From Hybos culiciformis (Eukaryota; Arthropoda; Insecta; Diptera; Hybotidae): a stretch of 64,000 nucleotides of DNA. Below are positions 24,174 through 35,534 of the stretch, piece by piece (the first letter of the stretch is position 1; each line of letters starts with the position of its first letter). The notes below the pieces were generated by a model, which saw nothing but the letters and a program-made list of their open reading frames with translations, made no database searches and was not told the DNA's origin. The stretch is taken from NCBI GenBank assembly GCA_964007475.1, contig OZ023274.1, forward strand, positions 36,231,816 through 36,295,815, read 5' to 3'. The translations under genes were made by a program, and so were the position numbers.

Positions 24174-27100
24174 CATTCTTCATATGTGATGTGCGCACTA
24201 ACAACGAGAGCTCGCACAGTGCCATTTTGCTATTTAGGGAACTTTGCTTCGCTTTAATCTAATTTTCTGGAATAAAATTAAAAATCTTGAAAATAAAAAT
24301 TGAAAATGAAACAGGCTGAAGTTCGTTCAAAAATAGAATCGATACTGATGTATCAAATTACGTATGAAAAACTAAAACTTAAAATATTATTGCGTCCTAA
24401 ACAACTCGTCTGAGTCAAAAATTGGGGGTTTTTTTTACAATTTTTATACTGTCATTGCTTTCAAAAATAGCATCCAAAACTAATCCGTAAATATTCAAAT
24501 GTCGACAATACCAGACATAAAAAATTAAACAAATTTTCATCAATATATACTTGAAATTATTTTTGCCATTTTAGTCCTTTAACGATAATAAAATTGCTAA
24601 ATTTAGTACACGAATAAAAAGGCTTAGAAAATTTTATTTTAACTCTAAAATAAATATATACATATAAATATAAAATTTATTTATTTTTCGTTTTTTTTTT
24701 TCTTATAAAGATAAAAGAAAATTTTATTTTTTTTTTTGTTTGGTAAAATAAACTTTCATGGAAAATATTCAAACTTGGTATAAGTTACTAAGATTATGAA
24801 AAAAAAGAAGAAAATTCAACCTACACAAATGTAAATTTCTTTTTCATTTTCATCTTAAAATCAATCCAGACAAGATAATTTTTTTGCATTGGGACATACA
24901 CAAAACAAAAAAAAAATAAAATAAACTTTGACAAAATCAGATAAATAAAACAAGAAAAATAAAATTATTTTTCCCCATTTTCAATAAAGGAGATTATGGC
25001 GGGAAATTTTCCTTTCCTATTTGATTTTTTATTTTTTTTTTGATAACAAGTGGGCGGAATTTTGAACATGGAAAAACCAAAGGAAATTTCTCAAAAACAA
25101 TAATAATAAATTTTTGTTTGTTATATTAAAGTTTGATTTCTATGTCTGTGAGTAAATAAATATGCGCACGCTTTTCACATTTTAATTTATTTTCTTTCTT
25201 TTTTTTTAACCCATTTTAAACAGGAAAATGGACAAATTTCTAAGCGAAAAAAGTATTCAATCGGTATGTCAAACATTTTTGAGGAAAATTGAGAAAAGTG
25301 TATAGTGAAAAAAAAAAATCAAAAGAAAATAAGTATAAAAATTCAATTCCAAATAATTTCTTTGAAAAATTTCATTTTTCTCAATTTTATAAAATTCATT
25401 CAAGCATCAGGACTTGATTTTTTGATAACCGCTTGAATATAGAAAAAAAAAAAATAATAATAATAAACTAATTAAATAAATTAATTAAATTTGTAATAAA
25501 ATATTATATAAAATATTCCGAATAATACCCGGGTATTTGCGGGTTGTTTTTTTTTTTTTGTATCAGTAACTATTGTAAATATTGTTGTCGCCAATAATCC
25601 AAAAAAAAAAAAAAAACTATTTGGCAAATGCTATTTACACCGTCGGTAAAGATTCCGTCGCGTTTTTATTTCGATAATAATAAATTGTAATAAATATAAA
25701 TATATAGTATATTGCAAATAATTTATTACAAAATTAAGATATAATTTATGGATTAACACAGAACAAAAAAAAAAAAAAAATTGAGAGAAGAAAAAAGTTA
25801 ACCCGGAAAATGATTGAAGATCAACATCAAGTTCCAATTTCGATGTGTAAGTGGAATCGCTGTATGATTGTATTACCGACGGACTTGATACATTAAAAAT
25901 CAAATAATTTTGGGTTTTATTTTATTCACTTTAAAAACCCTGTATTTTAGATTTTTTTTTTAACTGTATTAATTCTATTTTGGGATTGTCTCCTTTGGCT
26001 ATCCCTACTAACGTTAAGCGTTCGGAAAATGCATAAGCACTGAGGATATATCTTAGATTTCATAGAAAAACGCATGGAACGTTCTGAAACGTTTAAAAGG
26101 AATAAGATATAGAATAAATTAAATATTGAGTGCGAACAGAGGTTAATTGTGTACTAGTATAATTTTCATTGAAGAATTCTATCATATTTAAAAATTCGAA
26201 AATAATTCGAATTATTTTCTTCAAAAATTATTGTTACTGAAAAAGATTGTGTGATGAATTTTCATTGTTAAGGTAAAATAATACTGACGAGTGAACAATG
26301 TTTGTTTTTTAACTCATATTTGTCAAATTTTTCTATTTTATCGCGTGAACTCAACGATTTTTAATTTTTTGACTAAAAAACCTACAAATTATGAACTTTT
26401 ATTATTTACTGAATTGAGATAAAATTTAAATGAATGAAAGTTCCAAAAAAAGGGATAAACAGGGTCATTGCAATACGTCTTCTTATAATTTTCTTGTAAA
26501 AATGAATTAATTCCGTAAATTTCAATTACACTGAGCACCAGCATTTAAATATTTTTTTGTTAGATTATTAAACGAGGAAAACAAAACAAAGTCTAAGAAT
26601 AAGTGAGGAAATGAAAAAAAAAGTTGTTAGACTTAAGAAATATGAATTTTAAGCAATAAAATTAAAAAATAAAAGAAGCAAAAGTCATATTTCGAAAGCG
26701 ATTCCTATTCAAAAAATGTACTAAATATAAAAAATATTTTCAATCTGTTTGATCATAAAAAAAAATTTTTTAATTATTCAAAAATCTTGCTAAATTGATA
26801 TCAATTCAATTGAATATTAAAGAATATATGACAAAGATTCAAATTTTTAATTTTTCTTACTTTAAGACACATCCATATTATAGTAAGTTGTAATATCTTA
26901 CCCAAATATTTTATCACAGGATTCAGTTAACATTACTGAAAAAAAAAACAAAACCAATTGGATCTGATTTTTTTAAAAAAAATTTCGACGATTAGAATTT
27001 AGTGCCAAATATATTCTCACTCATATTATTTTTATCTTTTTAGTAACAGAAACAATTATTAATTGCTGAAGATTTAATTTTTTTATTGTTCATTTAAAAA

Positions 27101-28581
27101 TTATCAGAAACCTCATCATTATATAATTTCGAAATATCAATCAATATTGATACAATTTTATAGGATTTTATAGGATGTATGAAGTTTAAAATACAAAAAC
27201 ATTGATGTTTTGTAGACATTTTTCAAAAAAAGTTGTTATGTTAAAAATGATTTAATTTTACCAAAATTTGTTTTTTTTTTTTCAAATCAGTATTCTTTAA
27301 GTTTTAATTTGAAAAATTATTTTGCCATAATTTAGAGTTTTACACCAGCACAAAACGCTTACAATAATTATCTTATAACTGTAAACCATCTGATTATTTT
27401 CGATATAAATTTTCAAAAACTATAACAATTGAAATCAAGATTATTATGAATTAAAATACCCTTCGTTATTTAAAAAAAAAAAAAAAAAGGATTAAAATTA
27501 AAATATTTAATATAAACAATCAATAATTTTTTTTTTCACAATGTTAGATATTATATAAACAAATTTAACCATTTAAATACTATTAAACTAAATATACTCA
27601 AAAAAACCCCTTTTTGTATTTTAACTTTTAAATGGCATAACAAATTTTTTGATAAGTACTTACAAAAAATTGAAAACAAAAACAAAGAATCATGAATGAA
27701 AACTCAACATATGTTGAATCATTAAATTTTTATTTAATATGAACTTAATCTGTCAAAAGTCATAAGTTTATTATCCTTTGTTAAACCGATTAAGGAATAT
27801 TGTCTTGAAAATCAGTATAAAAAAAGAAGTAAAATATGTTTAAATAATAACAAAATCTAACTACTAATCACGATGTCCAATATGGCACCCGAAAATAGAT
27901 AAATCCTTAAATTATTATTCTTTTATTCTTCAAAAGGCAGAAAAGGAAAACACTGTTAAGAACTTATGTTACACATCTATAATGTATACTTTTCACCCGA
28001 TGATAGATAAGGTATAGAATTTTTTTTACAAAAAAAAAAACTATTTATGTCAAAAATTCATTCAGATACATTATTTAAATTATTATTCAAAAAAAAAAAA
28101 ATATTTGACTTCTTTTCATATTAAAAGCTTTTATTTTATTATTTCAATCAAAACTATTAATTAGTTTTATTTTAACAATTGATCAAATCCATATGAACTA
28201 AGTTTAAGCTTTTCTTTCTAGTGAGAATCAATATTATTTTCTGTGTAAAAAAATTAATTAATTATGTAAAATATACAAGAACATAAGCTCCCAAATTAAT
28301 CCTAAACCCTTGACAAGTGAACAAAAAAGTTTTAACTTCAATATTATTTTATTTATATTTTGATTTTGATTGACAAAATTTTTAGACAAAAATAAAACTA
28401 AAGAGAGACAAAGGTTATTTTGTTAAATTAACTAATCTCATAGACTCAGAGAAAGAATCTACATAGAGTTGTTTTCATACATGAAATTTGTGTACACATT
28501 TTTGTAAATTGGTCCAATATATTGCTTGTATAAAGGAATTTTTGGTCTTGTAAAATAGTTTCTTCTGAATTTATATTCATT
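24174..28581. other. Gene-poor AT-rich DNA
   Basis: No supported coding sequence. A minus-strand frame at 25631-25903 has no domain or splice context. The pair CACCGTCGGTAA (about 25638) and TTACCGACGG (about 25874) forms a short inverted repeat about 230 bases apart, too weak to call an element. Confidence 0.55.
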
Positions 28582-30258
28582 TCACTTTCTATAGGTAATC
28601 GATGTAGAAGAATCAAACCTTTTTTTAGTTACTACATTAGCCGCATTCGAGCTTTGTAGTTGCTCCTGTTGTTCATGTGAGGGCAGCGCCGGCCCGAGCA
28701 TTTGTGGCGCCTTAGGCCAGGGGTTCCCATTTTTAAACTATTAAAAAACAGAATAGCTAAAAACTTTATTTTGTTTAACCTAAATTATGAATTATTAAAA
28801 AAATATTTTTACGTTTTTATTAAGTCACTTTCTTGTCTGCTTGTCTGTCCACGAAATTTTGCAATCAAATTTTCACAAATAAAGTACGTCAGATTTCATT
28901 CAAATTTAGCACACAAAAAGAGGGAATAATTAAACACACAAATTCAGTAACAAAAAATTTGTTTACATCCTACCCAGCGATCAATTTTTGGGCCTCCCAA
29001 GGCAGTAATATAGATGTGCAGTTGCGCAAGTAAAAATTTTACGACACATAGTTTATCTCAAAAATGCGCCCCACGTTTCTAGATATAGATTGTTGTAATC
29101 AGTGAATAATCCGGAAAAAATTTTTTATTTTCTTCTTTTTAGTCAACGTCGTTTTTAAAACTTTTTTATTTAGTATTTTTATAAACTCCCAATTTTATTT
29201 TTATTTTAATATATAAAATATTAATACATATATAAAATTTAATATATGTAATATACTGACTAAATGATGCACTCTGTACAATGTTGCGAATTTTCTTTAT
29301 CTACGAAAGAAATTTTTTTTTTACATATTTTTTTTTCTTTTTACGCACATAATATCTTGCGGAGGATTGATTTAATTTCTTTTATATATATTTGGCGCCC
29401 CAATGAACCGTTAGCCCCGAGCCATGGCCTTACTGGCTCGGCTCTAGGGCCGGCCCTGTGTGAGGGACTCTGGTGCTGTGATACTTGTTGAGGATATTCT
29501 TGCTGCTGTGAACGTCGTTCTTGTGGGTGTAGTTGCTGATGTGGGTGGTGTTCATCTTTCTCGAAATCTGGTTTTTCAACAATCCATCCCCGACAATTAG
29601 AGGCTTCACAATAACATCGTTGAGCTTCTTTTCCATAACGCACAATCAATTGTTATCTCTTCACTGGACATGGTTTGCCTTCTTGCGAAATAACCAATGC
29701 ATAATTCACCGTTAACTGTCCATTTTTGACTTTCCCCGTTTGGATCACACGAATGATTTACAAATCGAGATACGTTCCCTTTTACGTTAGAATCGATGAT
29801 GACATTCGGACTCAATTGCATAAAATAAAAATGCTTATTTTTGCTTTCAGAATAAATGTACTTACGTTTATCGAATTGTTCTGTTTACCACTTCTCCTAC
29901 GTATTCAATTATAAATTCACCGGCTGGTATTTCGGCAGCTGCCATAATCCCAAAACCTTTTTTGTCTGTTCGAAAAATTTTGCACGGGGCGTATTGATTT
30001 CTTTGAAAACGTCTTTTCTTCGTACATTTATCTGCTCCACGATATTTTGACCCACTCTCTATATTGCATAATCGATTTAAACATTCCTTACCACAAACAA
30101 ATTCACCACGCTCTTTTTCTTCCTTTTTAGAAAACAGTCACATATCTTTTTTTTGCCTCTTTACTGACAATTCGATCACGTTTATATTTATTTTTTTTAA
30201 TTATTTTGAAATGTCCTTCGTGAGGGTCTAATGCAGACAAACAACGTTCGTTGGCCAT
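28582..30258 (-). pseudogene. Set2: Processed-type pseudogene of a SETD2/Set2-like H3K36 methyltransferase
   Basis: Read on the minus strand, consecutive frames give a RDRIVSKEAKK segment, an AWS domain (RGEFVCGKECLNRL, then KCTKKRRFQRNQYAPCKIFR), and a SET domain with GFGIMAAAEIPAGEFIIEYV. The SET part continues with NHSCDP, the QKWTVNGEL stretch, RYGKEAQRCYCEASNCRGW and a Gln/His-rich tail ending at 28582. In the family this enzyme trimethylates H3 lysine 36 on elongating chromatin. The copy is broken by at least three frameshifts: before the AWS domain near 30130, after GEVVN near 29890, and before RYGKEAQ near 29650. It is also split by a hAT MITE (28684-29458), after which the frame resumes exactly. 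The AWS-SET region has no introns. No full N-terminus, WW or SRI domain was seen, and no clear A tail. It is a dead partial copy. A functional gene should exist elsewhere. Confidence 0.85.
28684..29458. mobile_element. hAT-type MITE (775 bp) inside the Set2-like pseudogene
   Basis: The ends are CAGCGCCGGCCCGAGC and, inverted, CAGGGCCGGCCCTAGAGCC. Identical 8-bp TGTGAGGG copies lie at 28676-28683 and 29459-29466. Removing the element and one duplication restores the reading frame of the pseudogene tail. The interior contains a piece of a dispersed repeat (about 28820-28980, CTTGTCTGCTTGTCTGTCCA through AAATTTGTTTACATCC) that recurs near 48.2-49.4 kb. It has no transposase. Confidence 0.92.
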
Positions 30259-30676
30259 CATTTTCGAACTTCTTTAGTTTTTCTAAATTTAGTTTTTCTC
30301 GTCCTTTTTAATGTCTTTTCTTTTTTTTTGTTAGGTTCTTAACTTAACTTTATTTTTATCAAATTTATTTCTTTTTAATTTTTTGTGTATATTTTTTATG
30401 TATATGTATATATGTATATAATTATATCTATACGTGTATATAGATATATTATAAAAAACTACGGAATTACTGTGCTTGTTATTAATTCAAAAACAAATTT
30501 TTTGTGTTTTTATTTTTGAAGTTTATACTTCTTTAGCCGCGTTAGATGATTTTTGGTAGAGGGTAAAAATCTATTTTCGATTTGAGTTCTGAGAAAAAAT
30601 CGTCAGTTTTTTTTTGTCAGAAAAATAAGAATAAGAATACTTATTTTTTTATAATATTTAAGAAACGCAAAATCAT
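30259..30676. other. AT-rich DNA without a recognised feature
   Basis: This lies upstream of the pseudogene in its own orientation. The sequence is T-rich with ATGTATATA words. I see no coding continuation of the methyltransferase. Confidence 0.5.
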
Positions 30677-30678
30677 AT

Positions 30679-30751
30679 GGACAATACGACTTACTGGCTA
30701 GAACATCAGACTGTAAGTCTGAAGGTGCCTGGTTCGATTCCCAATGACAAG
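30679..30751 (+). tRNA. tRNA-Tyr(GUA)-like sequence, probably a pseudogene or SINE head
   Basis: A perfect 5-bp anticodon stem TCAGA/TCTGA encloses the loop CTGTAAG, giving anticodon GUA. A T-arm/B-box motif GGTTCGATTCC follows at 30731-30741. The D arm is shortened (TTACTGGCTAGAAC) and the two ends do not pair as an acceptor stem, so a working tRNA is unlikely. It is followed by a T run and then directly by a ~105-bp tandem array. Confidence 0.55.
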
Positions 30752-30773
30752 ATTTTTTTTTTTTTTTCAAAAC

Positions 30774-31225
30774 AGGTAGCTGCGGTGAAATTAATATTAC
30801 CTGCAGAAAAATTTTTGGGTAAGGAGCTACGGTTAGGTCGTGCCGGCGCAAAATACACAAAAAAATTTTTTCCGAAATAGGTAGCTTCGGTGAAATTAAT
30901 ATTACCTGAAAAAAAATTTTTGGGTGGGAAGCTACGGTTAGGTCGTGACGGAGCAAAATATACGAGAATTTTTTTTTTTTAAATAGGTAGCTCCGGTGAA
31001 ATTAAGATTACCTGCCGAAAAATTTTTGGGCAGGGAGGTACGGCTAGGTCGTGCCGAAGCAAAATATACAAACAATTTTTTTTTTTAAATAGGTAGCTCC
31101 GGTGAAATTAATATTACCTGAAAAAAAATTTTTGGGTGGGGAGCTACGGTTAGGTCGTGCCGTAGCAAAATATACGAAAATTTTTTTTTTTAAATAGGTA
31201 GCTCCGGTGAAATTAATATTACCTG
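30774..31225. repeat. Tandem array of ~105-bp units
   Basis: Units beginning AGGTAGCTCCGGTGAAATTA start at 30774, 30879, 30985, 31091 and 31196, a spacing of 105-106. Each contains ATTACCTG, AAATTTTTGGG, GAGCTACGGTTAGGTCGTGC and a T run. Units differ by a few substitutions. The fifth unit is interrupted at about 31225 by the insert that runs to 33193, after which the array continues for about 1.3 units. Confidence 0.95.
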
Positions 31226-31321
31226 TATAACCAAATAGTTTTATCCTTAAATAAAATTATTATCTTTTTAAAATCTTATTAAAATCCACGAATGTATCAC
31301 AAACAACTCAAAACACACACA

Positions 31322-31812
31322 ATAACTATGTAACTGGGTTCAGCCATCGAATAACCACTTAACTCAGTGCAGCCATTGAGTAACCACATAACCACATTGC
31401 TTACTACATTACTACATTAAGTAATCACTTTACTCAGTACAGCCATTGAGTAACCACATTACTTATGACAGCCATTAATATCCACTTTACTCAGTACAGC
31501 CATTGAGTAACCACATTACTTAATACATTCATTTAGCAATTAAATAAATCAGTACAGCCTTTGAGTAACCACATAACCTCATTGCTTAATATAGTCATTA
31601 AGTAACCACTTTACTCAGTACAGCCATTGAGTAACCACATTACTTATGACAGCCATTATGTATCCACTTTACTCAGTACAGTCATTGAGTAACAACATTA
31701 CTTACTACATTCATTTAGCAATTAATAACTCAGTACAGCCTTTGAGTAACCACATAGCTTACTTACCACATAACTTACTTAGTTCAGCCATTAAGTAATC
31801 ACATGCTCAATT
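31322..31812. repeat. Degenerate minisatellite of AGTACAGCCATTGAGTAACC type
   Basis: The phrase CAGCCATTGAGTAACCACAT and variants recur about ten times, alternating with CACTTTACTCAGTACAG and TTACTTACTACATTCATT. The period is irregular (about 30 to 60, in higher-order pairs of about 120). The sequence lies inside the retroelement-like insert and has no open frame. Confidence 0.85.
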
Positions 31813-32056
31813 CAACTATTGAGCAAAATAATAGCATTAATAGTTTCATTACTAATTAGTACTGCCTTTAATTAAAAAATCAACTACATTTCATGAATTT
31901 TTAACAACAAAAACAAACTTATTCCTCATCCAACTGCTCATCATCTGTTTTATCTTCACCCATTATTTATTCAAAATTCAATATCTTCCAAACGACACAC
32001 ATGTTCATTTTATCTGCAGAATGGACAGCTTCAGTTTTCAGAATCACTAATCACAT

Positions 32057-32450
32057 ATCTATCTCTTTTCTTTACACTCTTTGGCAAAGTGTCCTTCTTT
32101 ATGGCAGTTTAAACAAATTCTTATTTTTCTTCGACAATTATTTGCCAAATGTCCGGTTTCACCGTATAGAAAACATTTTCGTTCGATTCTACTTTCATTC
32201 CAATTTTTAAAATTGTTATTTTTATGTAACTTCGAATCAATATTACAATTATTATTATCTTGTGTTTCACAAACCTGTTGAGCAGCACTTCTGTACCTAC
32301 ACTTTGTGAATTAGTAGATTCATTCACGTTATTTCCATTTCTAACTGTATGCAATCGTAAAGTAGCATTTTCTTCAACTAGTCGATTAATTTCCTCTTGA
32401 GCAGTACATAACCTATCTTCCAAACTTTTTAAATTTGTTTCTTCAGTCAT
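32057..32450 (-). pseudogene. gag-like zinc-knuckle protein fragment (retroelement)
   Basis: The N-terminal frame starts at 32450 (MTEETNLKSLEDRL...) and predicts a short coiled coil through EENATLRL, then an Asn/Ser-rich stretch. After a frameshift near 32290 a second frame has an Asn-rich linker and two CCHC knuckles. The first, KCFLYGETGHLANNC, has Tyr in place of the second Cys. The second, CLNCHKEGHFAKEC, is canonical. Translation ends at KEKR and a stop near 32057. Such knuckles bind RNA in retroelement nucleocapsids. No capsid, protease or reverse transcriptase follows. Confidence 0.7.
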
Positions 32451-33198
32451 AATGTTTTTTTTTTTTTCACTTAAAATATTTCACAAAAATTCGTTAGATT
32501 TTAAATTCAACAAAATCTTATTATTTTTTTTTTCTTTTTATTTTCAACAAGTTCCAAAATCAAATTTATTTATCTTTCTTTTTTTAAAACGTTTCTTTTT
32601 AAAAATGTATTTTTTTTAAAATATTTTTTTTTTTAATTTTTATGTCCAACCAAAATTACACTACACTTTTTTTTTTTTTTTAAGTTCCTACCCCAAACCT
32701 GAAAAACTATAACTTGCTATAACCAAATAGTTTTATACTTAAATAAAATTATTATCTTTTCTTATTAAAAACCACAAAGCACTTATTAATTTATTTTAAA
32801 TACGTCTGTCTAACTCCTTCCAATGCGCGATATTGAATGAATTATCAATACTTTTATATCCTTAATTATTCACTTACATAATTTTCTACATCACTCCTAC
32901 CTATTTTTTTAATATTTATTTCTATTATAATATTCTAATTACTCATCATATTTTTCCTATGCATACAAACATTACGTGATCACTTCTAACTGCCTGTTTA
33001 AATTAATAATACTCAACTGACTTTTCTTTTGAAATAATTTATATTCAAGCTAAACTGATCATGGTAAATTCCCTATCATAATTTGGGAACATTTGCTTGA
33101 CATCATTCATTGGAAGGAGAAAGCCTTTTTAAAGTAATTATTAACTCACTACAACTATAGACCGAAAAACAGTTGGGATTTTACTGTCATTATACCTG

Positions 33199-33345
33199 AA
33201 AAAAAAATTTTGGGTGGGGAGCTACGGTTAGGTCGTGCCGGAACAAACTATACGAACATATTTTTTTTTTTTAAATAGGTAGCTCCAGTGAAATTAAGAT
33301 TACCAGCCGAAAAATTTTTGGGCAGGGAGGTACGGTTCGGTCCTC
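33199..33345. repeat. Continuation of the ~105-bp tandem array
   Basis: Shares AAATTTTGGGTGGGGAGCTA, GGTTAGGTCGTGCC and AGGTAGCTCC with the array at 30774-31225. About 1.3 units remain before the array ends in GGTTCGGTCCTC. Confidence 0.9.
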
Positions 33346-35529
33346 TATAAGTCTATATGATTATTCCTTTACATGCTAATACTTATTATATAAGACAGAA
33401 ATGCTTAAATTAAACTAATGGACATTCATCATGTTTGAGGTCATTAGGCCAAGAAGAGCCTACCACATGCAAATCTTCAAATTAATTTAAGGAAAAAATT
33501 TCACTTTCATGTCTGTACTCAAAATAGAATACAAAAGACGGTTTGAAAAAAGGGCATATGTATAAAAATCAACAAGACGTAACATTCTTATAAAATTCGC
33601 TGAATTTTTTCTTCAAAAAAACTTTTAGGTAGCTTAAAATTAGCAGATTTTTTTAATTTGTAAAATAATATGCTCTTTTTGGTTATTATAATGTTTTATA
33701 TACATTATCACCTATTCCATTTATTTAATAGTTACTTTTTATTGTTCTAAAATTAGAGCTAAACTAGCAGATCTATATTGAATAATCTGTTAGAAATTTT
33801 TAAAGTCATTTGTAAAGCAGATTGTTTATTAACCTTGAATACGAATTATACTTGTATAAACTTATCACGGTCAAATGAAACTTTTAGACTATTTCATAAT
33901 ATAGATATATATTATATATATACATATTTTTTAATATATTTTATTTTAATAACGCTCGCAGGACCATCATAAAGCTTATAATTTCTTTCTTCCCTTAATA
34001 AAAATATTATTAATAAAAAAAAAGCTAGGAATTATTTTAATAACTTTTCAACTCTATTCTAAATACTTTATAAAACAATAGTGCTTTATAGTCCTTTATC
34101 AATCATAATAAATTTTTTTATTCTTTCCTGATTCCTTTTACATAAACCTATACATTATAAAATGTTAAATATTCCTTTTATCGATTTTTATTTTATAACA
34201 GGTGTGAAACTTATATATGTATGTATTTATACATATTACAATATATTTTATTATTTATTCACAAAAACATAGAATATAAAAAGATTTTTGTTATGTTGCC
34301 ATAAAAAAAAAAAATTAAACAAAAATGGTTTCATGCGCAAATAATAAATTTAAAATTACTACTTTGAGGTGTTAAATGAAAATTGACATGAAGGTTGTTT
34401 ACTCCAAGGGCGATTATTGTTTGATTAAATTTATGTATAATAAAAGTAAATAATATTGTTGAATATGTTTTTGTTTATAAATATAGAAGATAATAATAGA
34501 TGAATTGAAGAGAAATTTTATAATTAAAATTTTAAGTTCAAAAGTTTTTTTTTTTTTGGTTCAAATAAAATATTTTTATTTATATAATTTTGAATCCTTG
34601 ATGAACTATTATAAATCTGTGTGTTTTTTATTACAATTAATACACATAAATAAATATAGCTATAATCTATTATTATTTATATAGTATATATATATATTAA
34701 AACTTATGTTCTATAGACAATTTTATGTAGAAAATTTTAGAAAAAATATTAATAGGGAGACATTTCTATATGGGGGAATTTAATGGAATTCCTATATAGT
34801 ATATAAATTTTTTTTCGAGTATAGGTACGTTTTTACCAAAACCAGAATGATAATCAGAAGGAAATTTAGCATCAGAAAACAGCAATTTGGTGTCAGATTC
34901 TGCCGTTAAATTCAGAAGACGTTTTCAGATTCTGATTCTGGTTTATGTAAAAACAAACCTTAAGTAATATAATAATTAATTTTTTAATAATATCTCCTAG
35001 TGTCTTACTTTGAAACTTAATAGTTAAATTCGTGACCTTTAAGGCAATTTTTTATTAATTTGACTTGTTTCATCTATGAAGTCGCCTAAATCTGATTTTA
35101 CCCCAACAACATCTTAAAACGAACAGAATGGGCAAGATTTTAAGCTTATAATTTCATTATTATTTACTTGTACTTTTTAATTTTTTCATTCTAAAAGCCA
35201 TCGATTAAATATGGTATCGAAAAACATTATTGCAATTTATAAATTCTTTAAATTGCATCATTATCAGAGTTTCCGCAACATCGTTAATGTTATTATTGTA
35301 CTTTAAATCAAAAAGTATAATTTCCTTCTATAATAATAAAATTATTCTACCATTAAATTTTACAGCTTAATTGTCGTGGGATATTAAAGAAAAAATTTAA
35401 AAAAACAAAATATATATATATAACTATCCAATTAAATTTTATGTAAAAAAGTTTTTATTATTAATACATTTTTGTTTTTATCTAGAAGTATTTTATTTCA
35501 TTTATTTAAAATGTTCATTTTTATTTCAG
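33346..35529. other. Non-coding DNA upstream of the first visible Lmx1 exon
   Basis: This is probably an intron or the 5' flank of the LIM-homeodomain gene, since the first visible coding exon opens with a splice acceptor (TTTTATTTCAG, ending 35529). No upstream coding exon was recognised. It contains one small MITE (34823-34960). Confidence 0.5.
34823..34960. mobile_element. Small MITE-like inverted repeat (138 bp)
   Basis: The left end AGGTACGTTTTTAC, followed by AAAACCAGAATGATAATC, is mirrored at the right end (AGGTTTGTTTTTAC and AAACCAGAATCAGAATC in inverse). The arms are about 35 bases with several mismatches. No clear target duplication. The interior also repeats CAGAAT/ATTCTG words. 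Confidence 0.6.
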
Positions 35530-35534
35530 ATCCT

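Larger units (their letters stand above)
31226..33193 (-). mobile_element. ~2-kb non-autonomous retroelement-like insert in the tandem array
   Basis: The insert splits a 105-bp unit, and TACCTG is present on both sides (ending at 31225 and 33198), consistent with a 5-6 bp target duplication. A ~60-bp direct repeat beginning TATAACCAAATAGTTTTAT lies at 31226 and again at about 32718. This would fit terminal and internal LTR edges in minus-strand orientation, but similarity stops after about 60 bases, so full LTRs are not demonstrated. Read on the minus strand, the right end is TGACAGT-like, followed by a leader, a short gag-like frame (32057-32450) and then the 31.3-31.8 kb minisatellite. No pol is present. 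Confidence 0.55.

Noticed and set aside
29264..29491. 75-residue plus-strand frame ending near the GC-rich hAT terminus
   Set aside because: It lies within the MITE and crosses its end into the antisense of the pseudogene tail.
28582..30258. Functional histone methyltransferase gene
   Set aside because: There are several frameshifts in the AWS-SET region and a transposon in the tail, and no introns fit as a way to bypass them.
30603..30956. 117-residue minus-strand frame across the tandem array
   Set aside because: It is antisense to the tRNA-like sequence and the 105-bp units. Such frames are a known annotation artefact.
30774..31225. CRISPR-like regular repeats
   Set aside because: The units are contiguous 105-bp satellite monomers without unique spacers, in a eukaryotic genome.
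31226..33193. Complete LTR retrotransposon with two LTRs
   Set aside because: Similarity between the two candidate LTR edges stops after about 60 bases, so full LTRs are not supported.
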